Positions 19,633 through 27,321 of a DNA stretch of 41,649 bases are shown one piece after another. The notes below the pieces were generated by a model that saw only the letters and a program-made list of their open reading frames with translations, had not been told where the DNA came from and made no database searches. Where the stretch lies: IMG/VR virus record IMGVR_UViG_3300044726_000200, positions 1 through 41,649 of that record; one strand, 5' to 3'. The DNA is from a virus. The position numbers and the translations under genes are program-made. Each line of letters begins with the position of its first letter. Position 1 is the stretch's first letter.

Positions 19633-21983
19633 TACTTTTGTGGGGCCTCCGGTATCTGAATGATATGGCCGCGCCGGACGATCTTACCGTTGTCGTCCAG
19701 TTCATCCATCGTGCGGAGCAGCGTGTGCGGTGGCGCGTTCGTCCTGAACCATTCCAGCTTTTGTTCCGCCGTCATGCTCTTATACGACTGTGGCACCTGC
19801 GGAACGATGTCGCCCATCTGCTTGTCGGCCTCGACCTTGGCCTTTTCCCAGGACAGGCCCTTCCCCTGGTCCCAGAGCTGATGCACGCGGTCGATGTATT
19901 CACGCTGCCGGGAGTGGATCTGCTCTATGGTGCCGAGGATGGCGGCGCGGGCCTCGGGATTGACCGACCCTTTGGGAACGAGCCTCTGCACGGCCAGGAG
20001 ATCCCTGTCGCTGAGGCTGCCCATCTGCACACCCCTGCGGAGTTCGAACACCATCTGCGTCGCCGCCGCCTCATACGCCTGCTGGGCGTTCAGGTGCTTC
20101 AGCGTCGCTTCGCTGCCCAGGCCGTTCTGCACCATGAGATCCCGTATGGTCTGACCATTCGGCAGGGTTATGTTTTCAATCGTCGTCGCGGTGCCGGCCC
20201 GGTCGGACAAGGCGCGCAGGATATGCACCTGGTCGATCGACTGGCGCGTGGCGTCACGGGCTTTCGCCATGTCCTTGCGCTCGTCGACGATGACCATGCC
20301 TTCCTGCTTCGCCGCCTCGGTCTCGCGCGTGGCGGCGGCCGTGCGGTCTATCTTCTCCATTTCATGGGTCTGCGTCTGCGCCGCCTTCGCCGCCGCGTCG
20401 TACGCGGCGCGCTCTTTCTCGTAACGCGCGTCGATGCGGGTGTACTGTTCCTTATCATAGGCTGATCGCGCGACGGCGGCCTTCTGTGCCTTCTCCTGCG
20501 CCGCCAACTCGACCTTCGCTCTCAACTCCTCTCGCCCGGCCCTGATGTCCGCGACCACTTTCAGGTCGGGGTTTGTTTTGGCTCGCTCCACGAGGGCTCT
20601 TTGATCGAGCGCTTTGCCCTCGGCGGCGAACGCCGCCTGCTGCCTCGCCGTGAGGTTCGGATTGTAGTCCTCGGTCTGAGGCGGCGGGGCATACTCGCGC
20701 GCGTGAAACTCGGAAGCGGAACCGGGATGCGCGACGACGATGCCCCCGGCGATCGGGATGGGCGGGTATCGCGCCGCTGTTGCCGGTTGCCCGCCCGCCT
20801 GGGCGGTGACGACGGCCCCTGGTTGCCCCCCGCCCCTCGTGGGCGAGGCGGCTCGGCCTTCCTCGATCGCGGCCACGGTGGCCTCGCTGCCGGGGGGCGA
20901 GGGCGGGATGACGGTGCCGGTGGGGGCTCCGACATCGCCCGCTGTTTGGGCGGTACCGTCCGTCAACAGAGGTGGCTCCGGGGACGGCGAGGCCGCCTGT
21001 CCCGGCGCGGGCGCGGACGCGGGTGGCGCGGCGCCACCCGCCAGTGCCTTCTGGGCGCCGGGGACATAGCGCAGGACATTCTGGGCGTAGTTGGGATCAC
21101 CGCCGCCATTGTAGGCTCTGAGCGCCTTGACGGTCCCTTCCGGTGTCTTGAAGTCGGCGCCCGCCGCTTTCGCGCGCGCGGCGAGATAATCGGCGGAGAA
21201 ACGGATGTTCGCGGCTGGTGTGCGCAGTGCTCCGGGATCAACACCCGCCATGCCGAAACCGGGAGACTTCGCCGTCGAGGGCAGGATCTGGCCGAGGCCA
21301 ACCTCGCCCGCGCCGCCTGTCGCGCCGGGGTTCAGGTTGCTCTCCTGCTTGTGCTGGGCGATGAGCAGCTCGACGGGCACGCCCGTGCGCTCCGCTTCCG
21401 CTTTGTAGATCGGCAGGAGGTCAGCGGGAACGGAGTAATCGCCGGCGGTCCCGATACTGCCTCCGGTTCCGATGCTGGTTTTGTTCTCTGGCTTCAGCAG
21501 CTCCCGTGCCCGCTCCGCCGCGCGCCGCTGCTCTTGCAGGTTCAGGTAAGGCAAAGCTTCCTTGAGCCGCGCGATCTGGTCCTGTTGCGCCTGGTGCGCG
21601 TAGTCCTGTGCCGCGTACTGACGCGCCGCGCTGACCGCCTGCGTCTGTCCCAGGCTGCCGCGCGCCGCCTCCAGCCCCTGGCCCAGGATCGAGCCGAACG
21701 TATGCGGCATCGTGCTCCAGTCGGACGCCTGAAGCATTCTGGCGCCCAGGGCGCCGAGGGCCGCGTAACCGCCCTGCTCTCGATCCGAGGTGGATCCGTA
21801 TCGCGCGCCGCCGCCGACGGCTTCACCAAGTAGTGACCCGACACTACGACCCTCGCGCGAGGAGGGGCCGGCGTTGGGGTCCACGGCCGGCCGCGCCGTC
21901 TGACCGGACAGCAACTGCCTGATGATCTGGTTCAGTTGGTCGTCGGGGATCGCCGGCGTAGCGGGTGCGGTTTCATCTGCCAT
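19632..21983 (-). CDS. Ejection protein with lytic transglycosylase (SLT) domain, 783 aa
   Basis: Residues about 185-310 form an SLT-type domain: LLIAQHKQESNLNP with catalytic Glu214, GEVGLGQILPSTA, ANIRFSADYLAARA and ALRAYNGGGDPNYAQNV. The enzyme cuts peptidoglycan between MurNAc and GlcNAc. Proline- and Ala-rich stretches lie around 310-440, and the C-terminal half is a long coiled coil (KAAKA/EKE-type repeats). This is the usual make-up of T7 gp16- or P22-type ejected proteins that open the cell wall during DNA entry. It is not a stand-alone endolysin. The start has a short gap of 11 bases after the 129-aa gene. Confidence 0.85.
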   Translation of the reverse strand: MADETAPATPAIPDDQLNQIIRQLLSGQTARPAVDPNAGPSSREGRSVGSLLGEAVGGGARYGSTSDREQGGYAALGALGARMLQASDWSTMPHTFGSILGQGLEAARGSLGQTQAVSAARQYAAQDYAHQAQQDQIARLKEALPYLNLQEQRRAAERARELLKPENKTSIGTGGSIGTAGDYSVPADLLPIYKAEAERTGVPVELLIAQHKQESNLNPGATGGAGEVGLGQILPSTAKSPGFGMAGVDPGALRTPAANIRFSADYLAARAKAAGADFKTPEGTVKALRAYNGGGDPNYAQNVLRYVPGAQKALAGGAAPPASAPAPGQAASPSPEPPLLTDGTAQTAGDVGAPTGTVIPPSPPGSEATVAAIEEGRAASPTRGGGQPGAVVTAQAGGQPATAARYPPIPIAGGIVVAHPGSASEFHAREYAPPPQTEDYNPNLTARQQAAFAAEGKALDQRALVERAKTNPDLKVVADIRAGREELRAKVELAAQEKAQKAAVARSAYDKEQYTRIDARYEKERAAYDAAAKAAQTQTHEMEKIDRTAAATRETEAAKQEGMVIVDERKDMAKARDATRQSIDQVHILRALSDRAGTATTIENITLPNGQTIRDLMVQNGLGSEATLKHLNAQQAYEAAATQMVFELRRGVQMGSLSDRDLLAVQRLVPKGSVNPEARAAILGTIEQIHSRQREYIDRVHQLWDQGKGLSWEKAKVEADKQMGDIVPQVPQSYKSMTAEQKLEWFRTNAPPHTLLRTMDELDDNGKIVRRGHIIQIPEAPQK

Positions 21984-21994
21984 TTCATCGCGCC

Positions 21995-22384
21995 TTAGAA
22001 ACCGAGGAGCCCAATTGTCCGTGGCGGAGCGTAAGGTTCCGCCTTCCCGCCCGGTGTCATGGCGGACGCGTAGAGCGTGTCTCGTTGCTTGTTGAGCATC
22101 TGCGCCAGTTGGTCGATGGACACGCGGCGCATCGGCGAACCAGGAGCGGCGGACTGGGGCGAGAGGAACCCGGGGTCTTTGTCTGTTTGCGCGCTGGCCG
22201 TCTTGCCGGCGGCGTTGAGAGCGGAAACAAGATCCTTGCTGGAGACATCACCAAAGTTTCGTTCCCACCAGCCTTGTGGCTGTGTCCAGCTACCGCTGTC
22301 CACGACGCCGCTCGACGCGAACCCGGTTGGAGTGAACTCCACCGGGCCGCCCCAGGAGCCCCCGGCGATATAGCCTTCAGCCAT
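21995..22384 (-). CDS. Small virion-associated protein, 129 aa
   Basis: This glycine- and tryptophan-containing protein has an N-terminal Gly/Ser-rich region, a central FGDVSSKDLVSALNAAGKTA helix and SPMRRVSIDQLAQMLNKQRD near 84-103. It is not recognised. Its place between two large ejection-type genes, with a one-base overlap to the upstream stop (TAATG), suggests a part of the inner-virion complex. Confidence 0.65.
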   Translation of the reverse strand: MAEGYIAGGSWGGPVEFTPTGFASSGVVDSGSWTQPQGWWERNFGDVSSKDLVSALNAAGKTASAQTDKDPGFLSPQSAAPGSPMRRVSIDQLAQMLNKQRDTLYASAMTPGGKAEPYAPPRTIGLLGF

Positions 22385-23535
22385 TAACTAAGTCCTCCAA
22401 GAATGCCGCCCGCCACGGCGCCCACGGCGGTCCCCCATCCTGGAACGACGGACCCCGCGGCGGCGCCCGACGCGGCCCCACCGAGCACACCGGCGGCGAC
22501 GTTCTTGTTGAGGGTCCGCGTCGAGGAACCCGCTCCCGTCGTGGAATACGGCACGCCGCCGAGCGTGCCCAGCAACAGGTCCAGGTTCTGCACGTCCCAG
22601 TTCTGTCGCTGGTAGTCCTCGCCCATCGCCGCGTTGATGTTCTGCTGGATCCAGTTTTGATCCGCCGCGCCGATCGATTGCAGCAGGGAGGCGTCTTTCT
22701 GGCCGTAGCCCTGCCACGCGCCCGCGACAGTGGGTAATTGACCGGCGGCGGTGAGACCCGCCTGGAGGTTGGTGTTGGCGAGACCCTGCCCCGCCTGGGC
22801 CGCGTTGGCGTAGCCTTGCGCACCCATGTTCGCGAGGCCCGTGGCCGCGCCGTAGCCCTGCTGGCCCGCCTGGAGGCCGAGCTGGGTGCCGGAGTTGAGC
22901 GCCTGGCCCCAGCCTTGTTGCAGCATCTGGCCGATTTGTTGCTGCGTCCCGAGCAATGTTTGCGCGTCCGACACACCCTCGGCGACACCCTGCCTGGAGC
23001 CACCGAACGCGCCGACATTGGCGGCGTTGCCCGCGATTTTCTGGCGCGCGATCTCGCGGGCCTGTTCCCCCGCGGCCAGCGTGGGATCGATGACGTTCTG
23101 GGCGTAGGGCGACATCAGCGTCTGGGCGTTCATGCCGACCTGCTGGGCGGTCGCCGGCCCGCCGTTGAGGTAGGACCCAAGCAGCCCTTGCGCGGGTCGC
23201 ATCACGTTCTGATTGTAGTTGCCGTAGAGCTGATTGGTGTTGGCGTTGACGCCGCTGGTGGTGAGGGGCTGGGCCTGACCGACAAGACCACCGTAGGCGC
23301 CAAGGGATTGCTGGAAGGCCGGATCGCCGCGGCCCTGGAGGTCGCGCACCTGCTGATAGCTCTGGTAGGTGTCCTGGGTCTGGGGGGCCACGTAGGGACC
23401 ACCCTGGTATGGGTCATACGCGCGATTGGACAGTTCCTCGCCGCGGCTGACCGCGCGTTCTCCGGCGCTCTCCAGCCATTGCGGGATTTGCGTCGAGGTG
23501 TCGGTGGACTGGGTCTGCGGTTGGGATTTGCCCAT
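22384..23535 (-). CDS. Internal virion/ejection-type protein, 383 aa
   Basis: The protein is rich in Gln, Gly, Ala and Asn with long runs of short helical repeats (QQIGQMLQQGWGQALNSGTQ; GLANMGAQGYANAAQAGQGL). It ends in a Gly/Ala hydrophobic stretch (GVLGGAASGAAAGSVVPG, then AVGAVAGGILGGL) that looks able to span a membrane. Proteins of this form are common as the first ejection protein in podovirus late operons (the T7 gp14-like role). The order, with the transglycosylase gene and a third large gene downstream, fits this. Function is inferred from composition and context. Confidence 0.72.
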   Translation of the reverse strand: MGKSQPQTQSTDTSTQIPQWLESAGERAVSRGEELSNRAYDPYQGGPYVAPQTQDTYQSYQQVRDLQGRGDPAFQQSLGAYGGLVGQAQPLTTSGVNANTNQLYGNYNQNVMRPAQGLLGSYLNGGPATAQQVGMNAQTLMSPYAQNVIDPTLAAGEQAREIARQKIAGNAANVGAFGGSRQGVAEGVSDAQTLLGTQQQIGQMLQQGWGQALNSGTQLGLQAGQQGYGAATGLANMGAQGYANAAQAGQGLANTNLQAGLTAAGQLPTVAGAWQGYGQKDASLLQSIGAADQNWIQQNINAAMGEDYQRQNWDVQNLDLLLGTLGGVPYSTTGAGSSTRTLNKNVAAGVLGGAASGAAAGSVVPGWGTAVGAVAGGILGGLS

Positions 23536-23538
23536 CGG

Positions 23539-23901
23539 TCACACCAGCGGTTTGTGGAAGGTATACATGTGCGGCCGCCATCCCAGCGAGGCGGAAACCC
23601 GGCCCCAGCCTTTCCGTCCGACCGCCGTCGCCTCGGTGCAGCCGTGCTCGCCCACCGCCCATGAGACGATGTCGCGGTCCAGATCCAGACAATCCTGGAG
23701 GGCTCCACTGATCAACCAGTAGTGAACGGCTTTGAGACGTGGATATTCATGGATCTCGGTGACGATCGCGCCGTCGCCGTTTTCCCAGAACTGGGCTTTA
23801 CCGGATTTCACGAGGTCGATCACGTCGGCGAGCGCGTGCGTGCCGCCGCCGTATTCGAGGGCCTTCCGGAGCCGCGCCCGCTTCTCTTCCGGGGACAGCA
23901 T
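23539..23901 (-). CDS. GNAT-like conserved phage protein, 120 aa
   Basis: The pattern GKAQFWENGDGAIVTEIHEYPR, HYWLISG and the C-terminal EATAVGRKGWGRVSASLGWR is found in small podovirus proteins with a GNAT acyltransferase-like core, placed beside the ejection-protein genes. T7-type phages have such a protein near gp13. No acetyl-CoA loop can be stated with certainty, so it may be structural. The gene starts directly after the previous stop (TGAATG) and is in the tail/ejection part of the late operon. Confidence 0.7.
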   Translation of the reverse strand: MLSPEEKRARLRKALEYGGGTHALADVIDLVKSGKAQFWENGDGAIVTEIHEYPRLKAVHYWLISGALQDCLDLDRDIVSWAVGEHGCTEATAVGRKGWGRVSASLGWRPHMYTFHKPLV

Positions 23902-24090
23902 TCAGGTAACGATACGATCCAGGAGGAGCGTCCCCATCGGCGTCACATGGACGCGCCACACGCCGCCGTCGGTCGCGCGAAAGTTGATCGCGTCGAACGT
24001 CGGAATGGGATCGGGCGGCGGGGGCGGGACCACCGCCGGAGGCGGAGTGAGGGTGAAGGGCTCCGGCGTGGATCGTTTTGGGAGTGTCAT
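23902..24090 (-). CDS. Small tail-region protein, 62 aa (paralog of next gene upstream)
   Basis: A proline-rich linker (PPPAVVPPPPPDPIP) leads to a C-terminal domain ATDGGVWRVHVTPMGTLLLD. The same domain pattern (D-G-x-x-W-R-V-x-V-x-x-x-G-T-x-L) closes the 76-aa gene just upstream, so the two are tandem relatives. The start overlaps the upstream stop (ATGA). They sit between the gp10-like tail gene and the GNAT-like gene and probably decorate the tail. Confidence 0.7.
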   Translation of the reverse strand: MTLPKRSTPEPFTLTPPPAVVPPPPPDPIPTFDAINFRATDGGVWRVHVTPMGTLLLDRIVT

Positions 24091-24317
24091 ATCCTGGGGA
24101 CCTGTTCTGTCAGTATTGTTCCGGTATCGCTGACGGTCACGCGCCATGTGGACCCGTCGGGCGAAATCAGCCCGATGAACCGGAAGGCGGGACCCGCCAG
24201 ACCGGCGTTGGCCTTCTTGTTCAGTTCGGCCGCTATCGCCGCCAGCCGCTGGTCGAGATCGCCGGAGGCGGGGACGGTGAACGGCGCGGGCGGGCGGGAG
24301 ACGGGACGAACGCTCAT
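24087..24317 (-). CDS. Small tail-region protein, 76 aa
   Basis: A helical segment (DLDQRLAAIAAELNKKANA) is followed by a beta-rich C-terminal domain (SPDGSTWRVTVSDTGTILTE) that is repeated in the next gene. The N-terminus is proline-rich. ATGA overlaps join it to the gp10-like gene upstream and the 62-aa gene downstream. Function unknown; a minor tail component is likely from position. Confidence 0.7.
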   Translation of the reverse strand: MSVRPVSRPPAPFTVPASGDLDQRLAAIAAELNKKANAGLAGPAFRFIGLISPDGSTWRVTVSDTGTILTEQVPRI

Positions 24318-25858
24318 CGGCGGCCGCCGCCTTTCATCTCCAGCCTCGGGCGGCCCACGGCGAAGGGGCCATCAGCGGTCGCCTCCATGCGCATGCGGAC
24401 GGAGCGGCCGGAGAAACGCATGTCCATCAGCCCGCCGTGGATGACGGTGTAGAGGCCGGTATCGTACTCACTGGCGTCATCGCGCGGCTGCTCGCGCGCG
24501 AAGAACCTGTATCCGAGAACATCTGGCGGGCCATCGGCGTCGAAGACCAGTTGTTTCACATGAAACCTTTTATCCCCCTCGCCTGAGACGATATCGCCGC
24601 TCTCGGCGTAGATAAGGCCGTATGGCGCGCGCGGGACGCCGTTGTCGGTCCAGCCATACTCGTGCAGGAACAACGCCCCGCCCGTGCCGAGAGGGCCTCC
24701 CAGCGTCGGGAAGTCCATGGTCCCGCTGGGGTCCGTCGCCGTTCGCGTGCGAACGCCGATGATCCACGGGTGCGCCGGATCGGCGAAGTTGAGCGCCAGG
24801 TAACGATTACACTCGCTCGACCCCTCGTCGGGCCAGTCCCACCAGAGTTCCGAGAACGCCTGGTTGGGGCCGCCGAACACGCGCCCCGCCATGTCGCGGT
24901 TGACGAGGCTGTAGAACCAGTCGCCCACCGGACACGGCAGCGGCTGGACATTACCCTGATACATCCAGAAACCTTGCACCCCCGGCCACGCGACGAGGCT
25001 GCCGACCTGGGCGATGGCGCGCGGCGACAGAGGGCCGCAGGCGGTGGCTATTTGAACAATTCCGTAAGCGTAAGGCGCGCCCACGTAGGTCATTTTATGC
25101 ACGTCGTTCGACGTGAAGACCAGGATACCGTCCGATACCTTCACGGCTGACCAGATATGGCCCTGGGTCACCAGGATCTTGTCGCCGGCGAGGTTCGTGA
25201 CATCCGGCGCCCAGGTATTCGGATCTTCCTGATCGGACCACGCGACCCGGCGCGGATCGCCGCCCGCGGCGAGCAACACGACGTGGCGTTGGTCGGTGAC
25301 GATGACGCCCATGTTCTCGATGGGGGCGCCCGCCACGACGACGGGCAACACCGCGGGCGTCGTCGGTGTCCAGCGAAACAACCGCCCGTCCTGCGTCGGC
25401 ACGATCAACAGGTCCTCGCCGAACGTATCGAGGCTCCAGCGATCTCCCATCCTGGCGGCGATATCGGAGACGCCGATATCGCCCGAGGAGCGCGTCGTGC
25501 CGTAGGTCTCCTCGCCGTAGTCCCCGAGGCCGTAGCCGTTGAACGTGCCAGGCGGATCGAGCGCGCCAACACCGGCGGGGGTGATGTCGGTCAACGTCTG
25601 GAGGTCGAAGTTGTAGGCGAACAGCTTGCTGTCGGTGCCGATCGCCGCCCAGTGCGCCGCGCTGTTGTCGTGCCACATCAGGACATCGCGCGGCAGGTCG
25701 GGAAAGACGGCGTTGGGCAGCGCGGCGTTGCCGCCGATCGGCTGCAGCTGCCCGCCCCGGAAACGGATCAGGTTCGTATCGTACCATTTTCCGGGCGTGG
25801 CTTCGGGTGTCGCGTTCCGATACACGCCGGGGGGCGGTGCCTGGGCTACGCGCGGCAT
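24314..25858 (-). CDS. Tail stabilisation/hub protein, P22 gp10-like
   Basis: This 514-aa beta-rich protein starts with the segment ATPGKWYDTNLIRFRGGQLQ that is common to phage stabilisation/tail accessory proteins of the P22 gp10 group, where it plugs the portal and carries the tail needle and spikes. Repeated beta-propeller-like stretches follow (GDPRRVAWSDQEDPNTW; GDKILVTQGHIWSAVKVSDG). Position in the late operon between the collar gene and the ejection genes supports a tail hub role. The start overlaps the collar stop by one base (TAATG). Confidence 0.75.
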   Translation of the reverse strand: MPRVAQAPPPGVYRNATPEATPGKWYDTNLIRFRGGQLQPIGGNAALPNAVFPDLPRDVLMWHDNSAAHWAAIGTDSKLFAYNFDLQTLTDITPAGVGALDPPGTFNGYGLGDYGEETYGTTRSSGDIGVSDIAARMGDRWSLDTFGEDLLIVPTQDGRLFRWTPTTPAVLPVVVAGAPIENMGVIVTDQRHVVLLAAGGDPRRVAWSDQEDPNTWAPDVTNLAGDKILVTQGHIWSAVKVSDGILVFTSNDVHKMTYVGAPYAYGIVQIATACGPLSPRAIAQVGSLVAWPGVQGFWMYQGNVQPLPCPVGDWFYSLVNRDMAGRVFGGPNQAFSELWWDWPDEGSSECNRYLALNFADPAHPWIIGVRTRTATDPSGTMDFPTLGGPLGTGGALFLHEYGWTDNGVPRAPYGLIYAESGDIVSGEGDKRFHVKQLVFDADGPPDVLGYRFFAREQPRDDASEYDTGLYTVIHGGLMDMRFSGRSVRMRMEATADGPFAVGRPRLEMKGGGRR

Positions 25859-26799
25859 TAGTGCGGCCCTCTGTTTGGCGCCGACAGCATCCTGGCGCGC
25901 GGCGTCTCGAACAACGCCCGCAGCGCGGTGATCTCCTCGCGCAGGCTCTCGATCTCCCGGTGAAGATCAGTCGATCCAGGCGCGGTCGGGACATCGGCCG
26001 CCGTGACGATCGCCGCTTCCTGGCCGGCGTAGATGATTTTGGTTACGGTGAGAAACGGGTTGAGCACGGTCATCGGAACGCCGCCGCCGCCGAGGCTGAC
26101 GCTGTGCGCGTGGTCGCCCGTGGCGTAGACCGTGATACTGTGCGTGTGGAAACCGGCCGGCTGCATGGAGTGCGTATGCGCCCCGGCGGGGTCGGTCGCC
26201 GAATAGATCGAGCCGGACGCGGTGTTCCAGACCGGGAAAATACTGGTGAAGTTCGGCGTCGAGTACGGCACGGCGATGCCGTGCTGATGATCGCCGGCAG
26301 CGTCCACCACATGCGCATGCGAGCCCTCGCCGCTCATTCCGGCGACGTGGGTGTGGTTGCCCCGCGTGTCGGTGGTCAGCGTGTAATTGGGCAGATTGAG
26401 TTGCATGATGGGGCTGTAAACGTAGCCCTGCGCCTGCGTGAAGCTGAACCCGTACGTCAGGCCGCCCTGATCGGTGACGGTGCCGGGACCGAGCAGGGAA
26501 CGCCCGGCGGTGTTGGGCAGGCGGAACGTCGTGGACCCGTCTCCAGCGCCCCAATAAGTGCCGATCACGGCGAACAATTTGGCGTATGTCGTGCGGGAAA
26601 TTGTTCGGCCATCGCAAATCAGCCACCCACTCGGCGCGGTGGGACCAGCGAAGTCCGCGATGATGCCGATCTGGCAGAACTGGCTCACGAACTGGTCGAT
26701 GATCGTCGCGTTATCGTTCCATTTCGCGCCCCAGGTATCGCGCGAGGCGCCCACCTCCGGCTGGATCAGCGCGAGTTGGGGCGTGTAGGCGTCGGGCAT
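25858..26799 (-). CDS. Phage tail collar-domain fibre protein with HxH motifs, 313 aa
   Basis: Residues 1-35 carry the fibre N-terminal motif (YTPQLALIQPEVGASRDTWG, then WNDNATIIDQF). Next is a tail collar domain (FAGPTAPSGWLICDGRTISR, then YAKLFAVIGTYWGAGDG, FRLPNTAGR). The C-terminal half has at least five HxH motifs (HTHV, HAHV, HQHG, HTHS twice, HAHS), as in T4 gp37-type needles where they bind iron along the trimer axis. The C-terminal end (REIESLREEITALRALF) is a coiled coil. It is likely a trimeric receptor-binding or tail-tip protein. Confidence 0.85.
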   Translation of the reverse strand: MPDAYTPQLALIQPEVGASRDTWGAKWNDNATIIDQFVSQFCQIGIIADFAGPTAPSGWLICDGRTISRTTYAKLFAVIGTYWGAGDGSTTFRLPNTAGRSLLGPGTVTDQGGLTYGFSFTQAQGYVYSPIMQLNLPNYTLTTDTRGNHTHVAGMSGEGSHAHVVDAAGDHQHGIAVPYSTPNFTSIFPVWNTASGSIYSATDPAGAHTHSMQPAGFHTHSITVYATGDHAHSVSLGGGGVPMTVLNPFLTVTKIIYAGQEAAIVTAADVPTAPGSTDLHREIESLREEITALRALFETPRARMLSAPNRGPH

Positions 26800-27114
26800 T
26801 CATTTCACCCCGGTCGGCGGATTGTTGGCGGTGTTGGTCACGCCCGAGGGCGCGTCGGAACTGTCATCGGTCGTCGCCACGTACCATGTGGCGCCGGTCG
26901 GCAGTTTGACGTGCCAGCCGCCGATCCCGGATGTCCTGTTGAACCCCATTTTGAGCACCCAGTCCCGGTAGGTGCCATAGGACGTGCCGGTGTGAGGGCG
27001 ATTGGTCTGCGGCGCGTAGGGTGCCTGGAAGCCCCAGACGATGGCGCCGTTAGCGGCGCGCCACTGCGGGTTCCCGGTGGGTGTCTGGGTCATCTGTCCG
27101 GCTGTGCTGGGCAC
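26800..27114 (-). CDS. Small tail-region protein, 104 aa
   Basis: A beta-rich, Thr/Gly/Pro-rich protein with W-rich parts (PQWRAANGAIVWGFQAPYAP; GGWHVKLPTGATWYVATTDD). The start is GTG at 27114. It lies between a fibre-linked small gene and the collar gene. No family is recognised; it is likely a fibre or baseplate accessory. Confidence 0.6.
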   Translation of the reverse strand: MPSTAGQMTQTPTGNPQWRAANGAIVWGFQAPYAPQTNRPHTGTSYGTYRDWVLKMGFNRTSGIGGWHVKLPTGATWYVATTDDSSDAPSGVTNTANNPPTGVK

Positions 27115-27117
27115 TGG

Positions 27118-27321
27118 CTATTCTCCCGCTTCTTGTTGATCACGCGACACGAGGGCGAGCGGCGGCTGTTCCTCGGCCTGTTGTCTTGTGCATTGCTGCT
27201 GTATCGCGGCGATGAGCGGCGCGGTGACCGCGTAGGCGACCGGCGCCTGCGCGATCACGCGGAGGATCGTCTCCCAGGTCTGGGCTTCGAGGGTGATGCT
27301 GATGCGGTCGGTGGGGTTCAT
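27118..27321 (-). CDS. Small fibre-linked protein, 67 aa (paralog at 30322)
   Basis: It begins with MNPTDRISITLEAQTWETIL, nearly the same as the 54-aa protein at 30322-30486 (MTPTDKIPVTLEAQSWEQIM), and both have a matching APLIA-x-IQ-x-QC segment. Both genes start at the stop of a long fibre gene. This pairing suggests a fibre-specific partner such as an assembly helper. The start overlaps the fibre stop by one base. The C-terminus is longer and polar here. Confidence 0.7.
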   Translation of the reverse strand: MNPTDRISITLEAQTWETILRVIAQAPVAYAVTAPLIAAIQQQCTRQQAEEQPPLALVSRDQQEAGE

